A stretch of 64,000 nt of DNA, taken from assembly GCA_040367435.1 (NCBI GenBank), contig BAABWY010000001.1, positions 434,001 through 498,000 on the forward strand, written 5' to 3'. A program made the translations under genes and the position numbers. The notes below the pieces were generated by a model. The model was not told the origin of the DNA. It was given only the letters and a program-made list of their open reading frames with translations, and made no database searches. Source of the stretch: Hyphomicrobiales bacterium 4NK60-0047b. GTDB lineage: Bacteria > Pseudomonadota > Alphaproteobacteria > Rhizobiales > HXMU1428-3. Numbering within the stretch: the stretch's first letter is position 1; the number at the start of each line of letters is the position of its first letter. Below are positions 26,098 through 33,718 of this stretch, in pieces.

Positions 26098-26159
26098 GGG
26101 AAACGCGCCGAGGGTTTCCCTTGCCGAGCTACGCGAGTAGACGCATGGTAGTACCATGC
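26098..26159. repeat. Structured GC-rich block between caspase-like gene and dcm
   Basis: It contains GGGAAAC..GTTTCCC (26098-26120) and the perfect palindrome GCATGGTA-g-TACCATGC (26143-26159), inside a GC-rich island of about 100 bases within AT-rich surroundings. It may be the terminator region of the caspase-like gene or a remnant of a repeat element. The rest of the 25971-26282 gap shows nothing else. Confidence 0.5.
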
Positions 26160-26282
26160 ACATCTTGCCGTAGGCATTTTTTACAACAAAGTGGAAAACT
26201 TACCATCGGTTCAATTATAAAAAACAAACCTCAGTGATATCTCAATTAAAACTCAGATGAATTCAAAACATATGCAATGTAA

Positions 26283-27731
26283 TTATTGCTCATTCCCTAC
26301 AAACGAATGAATGTAATTTTGTGCAAAATCGAATGGGTCTGTTACATGACTATCGGCAATGTCCTCTGACACCTCAAACCAACCATGGCTTGACCAAGAC
26401 CATTCTTTCAAACCATCATATTCATTAAAAGCTCCCCACCCTGATCTTTGTTCAAATGAATTGCATGTTAAGATCAAGCACTCCGTTAAACGCGGAAGAA
26501 ATACAATCTCTGAAAAAATTCTCTTTAATGCCATATATTTTGGTTCAAAGTAAATTCCTACATGGACAGATGTTAACTCACTGTGATTCCATAATTCATA
26601 TTTTTCATCATAATCATCCTGTTCTTTTAATTTACTCCTCCCCATCATTGGGGTGGGTACAAATAGCTGACTCATTTTAAAAAGATTCGGATCACTACGT
26701 CGTTTAACTTTTTCAACCTCACACTCAACAAATGAGTCAAAACCACCACGCCTGTTAAGCAAATTAACAATAGATTTTTTATTTTGCACATGAGTAAAAC
26801 CATCATGCTGTATGGCTCTTAATTCAAAAAACCTACTGAGCTCCGAGGTGAACTTAGTATTCGAAATAGCTGCATCAACGATTCCATCTATAAAGTTTTG
26901 AGCAACCTCATTGGATGGGATTTTTTTATCAATTTGTTTTATTCTTTTTTCCGCCTCATCAAACATATTTATTGTAGGCTCAATTTCTATAGAGCTCCGC
27001 TCTTCTTCACTTTCAATATGAGCTTGTTCCTCCCTTAAGAACTTAAGCAAAGAGGCATCATTGCAGAATTTTTCTAGAGATGTACCTTGTCTAATGAAAC
27101 GTGGTGTTTGAGCCACATTACCTATGTAAGCATCTCTCAATCCATTCTCAATATCAGTATAATATATCAAACCAGATTTTTTTTGTAGACAAGCTGATAT
27201 GAACTCTTGGGTGAATACACTAATATTCTCTCCAGCAATTGAATTTTGAAATTCTGTACATGGGGCAAATTGTATAAAATTATCTAAGCCTCCTTTGAAC
27301 TTCCATTCCAAAGGGCTTTGCTCACTCTTAATGAGGTTCTTGCCAGCCTCACAAGCATCTATAACATTTACAACGAGATCAGCATCAAAGCTCCTTAATA
27401 TTCCCAAAAGTTCTTGCCTCGCAAAACCAGATGTATTTGGTGAGGTTTCTTTAAAGTCTTTGAAGCACATAAAAAAATCTTCTTGGGTTGAAACTCCGTG
27501 GCCGGAAAAATAAAAAAACAACTCCTCAATGCTTTCAGAGCCCCTAGCTATAGTTCGCAATGCATCCTTTACTTCTGATATAGGCTTATCAACAAATTCG
27601 ATAAATTGATTAAATTTATCAGTCGCAGACAACAATGTTTTCATCTTAAAAACATCTTGCTTACAACAGTCTAAGGCCGTTAACTCGCTATATTCTGAGT
27701 TCCCTATTAAAATCGCTATATTCTGGCTCAT
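26283..27731 (-). CDS. Caspase-like (peptidase C14) protein
   Basis: 482 residues. The N-terminal ~230 residues form a caspase-like domain: NIAILIGNSEYSELTALDCC at the start, the catalytic His in FFYFSGHGVS (H78) and the catalytic Cys in NVIDACEAG (C127). The C-terminal ~250 residues match no domain I can name. There is no signal peptide, so it is cytoplasmic. Bacterial caspase-like proteases act in several abortive-infection defences, usually activated by a partner. Its place between an R-M operon and a HEPN-like gene, in a mobile element, fits a defence role, which is inferred. The divergent HEPN-like gene starts 137 bases away. Confidence 0.82.
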   Translation of the reverse strand: MSQNIAILIGNSEYSELTALDCCKQDVFKMKTLLSATDKFNQFIEFVDKPISEVKDALRTIARGSESIEELFFYFSGHGVSTQEDFFMCFKDFKETSPNTSGFARQELLGILRSFDADLVVNVIDACEAGKNLIKSEQSPLEWKFKGGLDNFIQFAPCTEFQNSIAGENISVFTQEFISACLQKKSGLIYYTDIENGLRDAYIGNVAQTPRFIRQGTSLEKFCNDASLLKFLREEQAHIESEEERSSIEIEPTINMFDEAEKRIKQIDKKIPSNEVAQNFIDGIVDAAISNTKFTSELSRFFELRAIQHDGFTHVQNKKSIVNLLNRRGGFDSFVECEVEKVKRRSDPNLFKMSQLFVPTPMMGRSKLKEQDDYDEKYELWNHSELTSVHVGIYFEPKYMALKRIFSEIVFLPRLTECLILTCNSFEQRSGWGAFNEYDGLKEWSWSSHGWFEVSEDIADSHVTDPFDFAQNYIHSFVGNEQ

Positions 27732-27868
27732 ATTTTGCTCTGATTGTTAGAAATTTATTTGCAATAAGCAGGTGCTATTGATTTATAGTAAATGCTATCC
27801 ATTATTTCATTGTTATTAAAAACAACTGCATTCACAATTTTGTTTGAATAACCACATGGCTATTAAAA

Positions 27869-28390
27869 ATGACAGAAGATGAATTTAAACAAAAAAAAGA
27901 TTTATATGCTTTTATCGGTATTTCATTAATTCACGTACAATTTGCAGAAAAAATGTTCAAGGACATATTACTTCTAGTTATTCAGAACGACGAATTTCTT
28001 GATTTGGAAAAAATGAAAAAACAAAATCACTTTCTTGAACGAAAAACACTCGGGCAATTAATCAGCGTTTTAAAGAAACGTGTCGATCTAGATGATGATT
28101 TCGAACAATTACTCTTAGAGTTTATTGATGATAGAAATACTTTAGCTCATAATTTAAACCGTGTTGAAGGGTATGAGATTCATACAGTAGATGGACGAAC
28201 ATCAATGAATGAATTCCTTAGTCTGTTAAACGCACGTTCACAAAAAATTATAAAAATTCTTGGGGCGCTCCTATACTCTTGGAAAGAACAAGTAGGGTTT
28301 CAGTTTCCTGAAGATGAGTTTGCCAAAAGTTTTATCGGTGAAGAATATTTAGCCATGACTGAAAAGCTGTTCTTTAGAAAAGAAATCTAA
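27869..28390 (+). CDS. HEPN-like protein (RX4H motif)
   Basis: 173 residues, predicted all-helical and acidic. The block FIDDRNTLAHNLNR contains R89-N-T-L-A-H94, the RX4-6H signature of HEPN domains, most of which are metal-independent RNases in toxin-antitoxin, Abi or CRISPR systems. It runs divergently from the caspase-like gene; the 137-base gap is the only promoter space for both. No minimal nucleotidyltransferase or other usual HEPN antitoxin is adjacent. HEPN proteins can also be inactive scaffolds; the complete motif argues for an active one. Confidence 0.65.
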   Translation: MTEDEFKQKKDLYAFIGISLIHVQFAEKMFKDILLLVIQNDEFLDLEKMKKQNHFLERKTLGQLISVLKKRVDLDDDFEQLLLEFIDDRNTLAHNLNRVEGYEIHTVDGRTSMNEFLSLLNARSQKIIKILGALLYSWKEQVGFQFPEDEFAKSFIGEEYLAMTEKLFFRKEI

Positions 28391-28426
28391 ACCTTTTCTG
28401 CAACAAAGAGGAAGGCAGATAACTTT

Positions 28427-29416
28427 TTAAAAAGGAATTTCGTTGTCTATATCGCATTCTAGAGAAGAGGATTTAGCTTTACTTGGTAAGGCTAAATTTG
28501 AAACAACGTATAAGTTTAAAATGTCATCTCTATCCATAAACAAAATTTGACTTCTCTTTGATACATCTAATTTTCCTCCTAGCCAGTTCTTAGCCTGCTT
28601 AGTAATCTCACCTCCCGTGACGATATAGGCATGATCCACAAGTACCTTTTTGTTGATTTCTGGATCAAAAATCTCGTGTCCTAGCATCATCTGAACCTGA
28701 TTGTGAATCTCTGCAATATTTGAGTTGCTCCTACGGGTCATTCCAGCAGCATCGAGTTTGCCTATCTTTACCTGTAAACCGAAATAAAGTACGTGTTGTG
28801 TAGGTAAGATAAAGCGCATCCAGATATCCTTTCCATATTCAAGCGCCTTGTCTTTGTGCCCTGCAGCTGAAATGCGTTGGAAACCTAGTTGTCGAAAAAG
28901 AGGAAGAAGTACTTCTTCTATAAGTTCATCTTCTGAGCAATTGTTAAGGAAGCAGGATAAATCTTCCCTTTTTTGCATTTCAGTATGTGTAAATGGTCGG
29001 TGAGGAGAATCATTTATTGATAGCGTTTGAGACCCAATATGACGGAGATATAGAAGATTATCATCACTATAAAAAGCCTCATACCCCTCACGACTGAGAG
29101 GTTTGTTAAGTTGTAATAAGGCTTTTTCACGTTCGGGGTCATTTTCATCTGCATCAGCTTTAAGCATTAAAACTCTTAAAACATGTACAAAACGCGGAGG
29201 TAGTGTGTTTGGTGCTTGTTGTTGTTCACTCAGCAACTCAGATAGGCGTTCGGTAGTCCATGACCACCGTGTAGAACCATCGTGAATAAAATCAAGATCA
29301 CATTCTTCAAAGAACTGAGTTATGTAGCTACTCGAGCGATAAGGAAATGCATCATTGTCTCCTATGATACATTCTGCTAAGGCGCGAAGATTTCTGTTTT
29401 TAAAATTTAGGCTCAT
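28427..29416 (-). CDS. Mrr-like restriction endonuclease-fold protein
   Basis: 329 residues. The C-terminal half looks like a PD-(D/E)XK nuclease of the Mrr group: LIEEVLLPLFRQLGFQRI (E167/E168), GKDIWM (D197) and YFGLQVKIGK (Q215-x-K217). The N-terminal ~65 residues (NLRALAECIIG, SSYITQFFEECDLDF) resemble the small winged-helix-like domain found at the N-terminus of Abi-type proteins such as AbiJ. There is no methylase partner, so it may be a modification-dependent or abortive-infection nuclease. It is convergent with the HEPN-like gene, 36 bases apart. Confidence 0.65.
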   Translation of the reverse strand: MSLNFKNRNLRALAECIIGDNDAFPYRSSSYITQFFEECDLDFIHDGSTRWSWTTERLSELLSEQQQAPNTLPPRFVHVLRVLMLKADADENDPEREKALLQLNKPLSREGYEAFYSDDNLLYLRHIGSQTLSINDSPHRPFTHTEMQKREDLSCFLNNCSEDELIEEVLLPLFRQLGFQRISAAGHKDKALEYGKDIWMRFILPTQHVLYFGLQVKIGKLDAAGMTRRSNSNIAEIHNQVQMMLGHEIFDPEINKKVLVDHAYIVTGGEITKQAKNWLGGKLDVSKRSQILFMDRDDILNLYVVSNLALPSKAKSSSLECDIDNEIPF

Positions 29417-29494
29417 TTATTAGTTTCGATCATTTTCTAATTACAGGAATTTCATTTACGATTTAAGGCTTAAAATCAATTATCACACTGTAAA

Positions 29495-30193
29495 TCACCT
29501 TATCGCAAACTCTTTTGGGACTCTAAATTTTGAAGGTAACTCGCTAGTAGGTGACAAAATCAGAAAAATGTTAGTCCAGCTCATTGGACGAGCTTCCGAC
29601 GAATCATTTCTAAACCGTATTTTACCATGATGTTTTCCTACTCCGACTTTACACCCTTGATCGTTTATCTTGGTGATAAAATCATCCAGAAAAGCATCGA
29701 AATGAAGCCGCTGGCTTTCATTATAACAATCTCGAATGTCATTGTAATCGCTTAGGTTATCAACGAGTTCAGCAAATAATTCTTGGGCTTGGGGTGGCGT
29801 TTCGCCAATATAACTACTCACGTAACTTTGTGTGCCTTCTATCATGGTACGAAGTTCGCGTGAGGTTTGGGCTTGGGTAATGTTTATTACAGTCGTCGAT
29901 TTTTCTAATTCAATCATATAAGTTTTGAATTTTTCATCGCTCAAGATAGGGAAAGTTTTGTTGAATATATCTAGGTCTTCTAACCCAAAACCGCTTGCAA
30001 TAGCTCTGCGAGTATCATAGCTGGCACTCTGTCCGCTTTCTACTCTTTGAACAGTCCTGTCGCTAAGTCTACTTAGTTCTGCAAGCGTGGATTGTGTCCA
30101 TTGTTTTTGTTTTCTCTGTCTTTTAACAAGTATACCTAACTCTTGAGTAGTCAAAATTCGGTATTCATGGGCTTCATCTGGATCAAATGTCAT
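29495..30193 (-). CDS. XRE-family transcriptional regulator
   Basis: 232 residues. The N-terminal HTH is LGILVKRQRKQKQWTQSTLA followed by ELSRLSDRTVQRVESGQ, a classical Cro/CI domain. The C-terminal ~150 residues are a helical region of unknown kind, possibly for dimerisation or ligand binding. It stands between the nuclease gene and a second small XRE gene and may control the defence cargo or the recombinase genes. Confidence 0.8.
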   Translation of the reverse strand: MTFDPDEAHEYRILTTQELGILVKRQRKQKQWTQSTLAELSRLSDRTVQRVESGQSASYDTRRAIASGFGLEDLDIFNKTFPILSDEKFKTYMIELEKSTTVINITQAQTSRELRTMIEGTQSYVSSYIGETPPQAQELFAELVDNLSDYNDIRDCYNESQRLHFDAFLDDFITKINDQGCKVGVGKHHGKIRFRNDSSEARPMSWTNIFLILSPTSELPSKFRVPKEFAIR

Positions 30194-30336
30194 GGTAATT
30201 CTCCTTTATCTTTTGAACCACCATAAAAGTTGCTTTAATTTATAACACGACAATAACCTGACAGATAACTGACACTCACAATTCTAATATTATTATTTTT
30301 AGGAAAAATAATTAAGTAATAAACTTATCATCAATT

Positions 30337-30564
30337 TCATCCAATAAAAAAATAACTGAACGTTACGTTGAGTTTTTTTGCAATTTCATTGAGTGTTAAG
30401 GCAGGTATTGAGCTTCTTCCCTCTTCGTATTTCTTAAGTTTGTATAGTGATATATTCATCACCTCAGCAAATCGCTTTTCATCCATACCGTGATATAGTT
30501 TTCGGCCAAGCTGAATTCTCTTACCAATATGAATATCAATTTCATTTTTGGGAATTTCGAGCAT
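30337..30564 (-). CDS. Small XRE-family regulator
   Basis: 75 residues from ATG 30564, 2 bases after the stop of the tyrosine recombinase gene. The HTH reads GKRIQLGRKLYHGMDEKRFA followed by EVMNISLYKLKKYEEGRSSI. The protein consists only of this domain, like many excisionase- or element-control proteins. Co-transcription with the recombinase suggests it controls that gene. Confidence 0.75.
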   Translation of the reverse strand: MLEIPKNEIDIHIGKRIQLGRKLYHGMDEKRFAEVMNISLYKLKKYEEGRSSIPALTLNEIAKKLNVTFSYFFIG

Positions 30565-30566
30565 AA

Positions 30567-31199
30567 TTATATAGCCCTGTAATTCCACATGCGCCGGATA
30601 AGCTCATGATCTTCCGCTCCGCCAATGGTGAGGTAGATGGCTGTGGTCTTAGGGTCTTCATGCCCAAGCCATGTTTGCAGTTTTGATTCAGCAATACCGG
30701 ACAATATAGTGTGCACACCGAAACTATGCCGCAAACCTCTGGCACAAGCTCGGACACCAAATATCCCCGCCTTGTCCATCACAGTCTTAATTAATCTCCA
30801 GCCCTTTTGTCGCCCAAAACGCCATAAACGGCGAAACTGATTAGCACTTTTGTTAAGTTGGATTTCTAGGATGGAGTGAATTTTATTCAAACGTTCGGCA
30901 AGTTCCGGGGGAATAGGAACGGTGCGGAAATGTTTTCCTTTTTTCTTTCCATGCTTTTTGAGACTGCGAAACACAAGAAAACAATCCTCGACATTGACAC
31001 GTAAGACATCAAGTTTCAAAGCTTCGCTCGGCCTGCATCCTGTCCAGTAGATCGTTTCACAAAAGGTTTGTTCTTTGAGGTTTTTTAAAACAGACAGAGA
31101 AGCCACAAACCGTTTGCACTCACTGGCATTGAGATATTTGCGCTCGCCCAATTCAGTAAACAAGCTCTTGGTATCATTATCAAAATGGGTGGTATTCAT
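30567..31199 (-). CDS. Small tyrosine recombinase (integrase family)
   Basis: 210 residues from ATG 31199 (GAAGGA 7 bases upstream). Catalytic-domain residues are R (TGCRPSEAL), the box-II arginine in RGLRHSFGVH, the second His in WLGHEDPKTT and the nucleophilic Tyr in AIYL. The usual first His of box II is replaced by Arg, a variant seen in some plasmid-type recombinases. There is no arm-binding N-terminal domain. Since the element appears to be integrated by the serine recombinase, this protein may resolve multimers or be left from another element. Confidence 0.82.
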   Translation of the reverse strand: MNTTHFDNDTKSLFTELGERKYLNASECKRFVASLSVLKNLKEQTFCETIYWTGCRPSEALKLDVLRVNVEDCFLVFRSLKKHGKKKGKHFRTVPIPPELAERLNKIHSILEIQLNKSANQFRRLWRFGRQKGWRLIKTVMDKAGIFGVRACARGLRHSFGVHTILSGIAESKLQTWLGHEDPKTTAIYLTIGGAEDHELIRRMWNYRAI

Positions 31200-31303
31200 C
31201 GGCGGTTCCTTCAAATGCGTTGCTCAGTGCGTGATACAGAACTGGTAATTCTGTTTCATGCTCACACAACCTTTTGATGTTACGCCTTTTTTAGGCTTTT
31301 AGG

Positions 31304-31747
31304 GTGGTCTTTAACGCCGCCATTCTTTCAACATCATATGATTTTATACAAATAAATCAACAGCGAATACAGAATTACCAGTTTTGTATCAGTCTAGATT
31401 TGTCAAAACACCCAGTCAGAAAAGCTTTCAAGACATTTCTATTTTCATTTTTTTTATTTTTTACTGCTTGGCAGAATGCTATCGCAGGCACTACCACGGC
31501 AGATTTTTTGAAATGGGAAAGGAAAGCTCAGGAGTCTTTTTTTGATGTATCACTAACAATGGCGGGATTTGTAATGGCGCAAACAAAGCCAAGAATGGCG
31601 GAGTGTATCAATAACTGGTACTTCAAAACGAAGTCCTTGCAATTCGAACAAAATGAAAACTTTTTGCGTGAAATGCATAAATACAAAAGCTATCACCCAA
31701 CTGCTGTTTTACTCGGCTTCATTGAAAAGGCTTGCGGTAAATTCTGA
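31304..31747 (+). CDS. Small secreted protein of unknown function
   Basis: 147 residues as an open frame. The true start is unclear because the hydrophobic signal sequence (AFKTFLFSFFLFFTAWQNAI) begins near residue 40. The mature part (~85 residues) is helical with two cysteines (MAECINNWY and EKACGKF) that could form a disulfide. It stands alone on the plus strand between minus-strand genes. No family recognised; its size and Cys pair recall small periplasmic immunity-like or accessory proteins. Confidence 0.55.
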   Translation: MVFNAAILSTSYDFIQINQQRIQNYQFCISLDLSKHPVRKAFKTFLFSFFLFFTAWQNAIAGTTTADFLKWERKAQESFFDVSLTMAGFVMAQTKPRMAECINNWYFKTKSLQFEQNENFLREMHKYKSYHPTAVLLGFIEKACGKF

Positions 31748-31751
31748 TGAT

Positions 31752-32540
31752 CTAATTTGAGGACATTGAAGGAATAGCTTTTGCCGCAGACAAACTGAAA
31801 CCTACTTTTTCATTGTTTTCATTTTTTATCGAACCACCCAAATCAGAATTTAGTCGGCTTTTCGTTTGCTCTTGCAATTCACCAATGCGCTCTTTGAGTT
31901 CATCCGCACGCTCCAGTGTTGGCGGTTTTTCGTTATTGGTGAGTTCTCCACGAATGCCGCCTAACTCTGCTTCGATGCCACGCACTTCATTGATCCCTTC
32001 TTTGAGATCGTCAACATGTGTCTTTTGTTGGGTAATTTCTTCATAGCTAGGTTCATCACCGCGCCATTGAATGGTTCCGGCTAAATCATTGTCGATGATC
32101 TCACCGTCCAGAGTTTTGACCAGCCCCTCAGCATCACGAAACACCTTCTGGCCATCCGGCAAAGTCGAAGCCCGCTCAAGCATCCCGTTAAAAATGGCTT
32201 GTTCTCTTTCAAGGTTGGCAAGCAAACTTTCAAGAGCATTCGTGACAGTGGTTTCAGCAGAGCGTAGAGAGGTCATCGCCGCTTCATGCGCCTCGGCGTA
32301 GGCCTGATTATTAAGCAGTAACCACTCAAGCGTTTCTCGGATTTGTTCCGTGATGCTTTTGCGCTTGTCACCAAATACGCTACCGCTCGTATCTTTGCTC
32401 AGACCATGTCGAGTTTGCTGACCTGTCTGCACACCGGACAAGCTGTGCTGGAGATTGTCAAAATCATCCTGCTTGCGTTCTTCACGCAAACTCTCCGCAT
32501 GTTCATTGAAACTATTTAGAAAATTATCCACCACACTCAC
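31752..32540 (-). CDS. Coiled-coil protein of unknown function
   Basis: 262 residues, no membrane segment. Much of residues ~70-230 is predicted coiled coil (for example NLEREQAIFNGMLERASTLP, IEAELGGIRGELTNNEK, RADELKERIGELQEQTKSRL). A more folded centre contains DGEIIDNDLAGTIQWRGDEP. Its 5' side is the inverted-repeat-rich region at 32563-32694. No function can be named. Confidence 0.6.
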   Translation of the reverse strand: MSVVDNFLNSFNEHAESLREERKQDDFDNLQHSLSGVQTGQQTRHGLSKDTSGSVFGDKRKSITEQIRETLEWLLLNNQAYAEAHEAAMTSLRSAETTVTNALESLLANLEREQAIFNGMLERASTLPDGQKVFRDAEGLVKTLDGEIIDNDLAGTIQWRGDEPSYEEITQQKTHVDDLKEGINEVRGIEAELGGIRGELTNNEKPPTLERADELKERIGELQEQTKSRLNSDLGGSIKNENNEKVGFSLSAAKAIPSMSSN

Positions 32541-32562
32541 CTATTATTTTTTGGCCTCGGGT

Positions 32563-32694
32563 GGTCGGATGTTAGAAAGTACCCAAACGAATACCGCCAC
32601 CTATTCAGCCAGAGGCTTTATTCAGTAGCCATCCGACCAAAAGACCGAATGTTTGGGCAGCTTTCTAAGACTGACCGCATGGATTTGCATGCGG
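32563..32694. repeat. Interleaved inverted repeats (pseudoknot-like) in a gene-free region
   Basis: Arms in order: A GGTCGGATG (32563-32571), B TTAGAAAG (32572-32579), C CCCAAAC (32582-32588), A' CATCCGACC (32630-32638), C' GTTTGGG (32651-32657), B' CTTTCTAA (32661-32668). A separate perfect hairpin CCGCATG-gatttg-CATGCGG follows (32675-32694). A' lies in the loop closed by B/C, so the pairs interleave. The rest of 32541-32909 is AT-rich with no gene. Confidence 0.75.
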
Positions 32695-32909
32695 ATTTAT
32701 TCAATTTCCTATTTTACCTCATTTAGAGTGATTTATTCAAATTTTCTTCAAGAAAATACAGGTATCTGACAAAACGGTCTCATTCTCGTCACAATGATTT
32801 TTATATAATTATATATATTATTAATAAATTTCCCCACCCGCGATACAAACACAGCGAGCCTCTTGTTCGCTAACGGCTGAGTATTGCCCCAACACAGTAG
32901 GAGTAAATC

Positions 32910-33275
32910 ATGAGCGGAAATCCACCAGCGAGCGTCCTCAAAGACGGAAACCTCAAAGCCAGCATATGGGAGAACGAGGGACAAAAAGGCACCTACTTCA
33001 CCACCACATTTGCCAAGGTTTACGAGGATAAAAATGGCAAAATTCGTGATACCAACGTCTTCAACAATTCCGACCTCCTGAAAGTCTCCGAGCTTGCTCG
33101 CCAAGCATACGGACGGACAAATGAGCTACGCCAAGAACATTTACATTCCCTTGAATCAGAACAATCCAATTCCCCTGAAACCAGCAAAGATGAACGCCAA
33201 ACCCGCGCCGAAGACTTCCTGAAAGAACAGCGTGAAAGTGGAAGTCAAACCCGCAACTTTGGGCAGGAACGATAA
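32910..33275 (+). CDS. Hypothetical protein of mobile elements
   Basis: 121 residues preceded by an AGTAGGAG RBS. The N-terminal ~75 residues form a compact domain (LKASIWENEGQKGTYFTTTF followed by AKVYEDKNGKIRDTNVFNN). It is strand-rich with regularly spaced aromatic and basic residues, the kind of layout seen in small nucleic-acid-binding folds. The C-terminus is charged and flexible (RQTRAEDFLKEQRESG). I do not recognise a named family. Confidence 0.65.
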   Translation: MSGNPPASVLKDGNLKASIWENEGQKGTYFTTTFAKVYEDKNGKIRDTNVFNNSDLLKVSELARQAYGRTNELRQEHLHSLESEQSNSPETSKDERQTRAEDFLKEQRESGSQTRNFGQER

Positions 33276-33412
33276 CCCCCAACCAAATTTTAGAAATGTG
33301 TAGAATTTTCTTGAACAATTTCAAAATAAATGTTCTTATTTTGTTCTTATTTATTGTTTCAAGAAGGGAGAAACATATGGGATTAATTTAATGAACACAT
33401 GAGGAAAAAGGC

Positions 33413-33718
33413 GTGGACGATTACGAGGGTATTGAAGAAGGACAAAACTATAAAACACTGACATTAGATGTCGATTACTATCAAAGCTTTCTGGATGATG
33501 TGGACATCCCAGACGATAAAAAGCAAGAGTTGATTGAAACACTCTGGAACATTGTGGTTCAATTTGTTGATCTCGGTTTTGGTATTCACCCATTACAGCA
33601 AGCAGATAATAGCGCTGAGGGGCAATTGCACCCCACCATTACAAGAATGATTGCAGAAGCGGTGAATGAAGAATTCAACCAACCAAAGGAGATAACAGAC
33701 GAAAGGAGTGAGGCATAA
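33413..33718 (+). CDS. Small protein co-expressed with the serine recombinase
   Basis: 101 residues, GTG start after a GAGGAAAAAGG RBS. The protein is acidic and helical (YYQSFLDDVDIPDDKKQELI, ETLWNIVVQFVDLGFGIHPL). Its TAA overlaps the ATG of the recombinase by one base, so the two are coupled. It might be a recombination directionality or regulatory factor; that is inference from position only. Confidence 0.7.
   Translation: MDDYEGIEEGQNYKTLTLDVDYYQSFLDDVDIPDDKKQELIETLWNIVVQFVDLGFGIHPLQQADNSAEGQLHPTITRMIAEAVNEEFNQPKEITDERSEA

Noticed and set aside
25936-26163. N-terminal extension of the dcm frame
   Set aside because: It covers the palindromic operators and a structured GC-rich island, has no coding character, and the HTH starts right after the ATG at 25935.
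30567-31199. Tyrosine recombinase as the integrase of the element
   Set aside because: It lies internally and lacks an arm-binding domain, while the serine recombinase is at the border and reads into the att/tRNA site.
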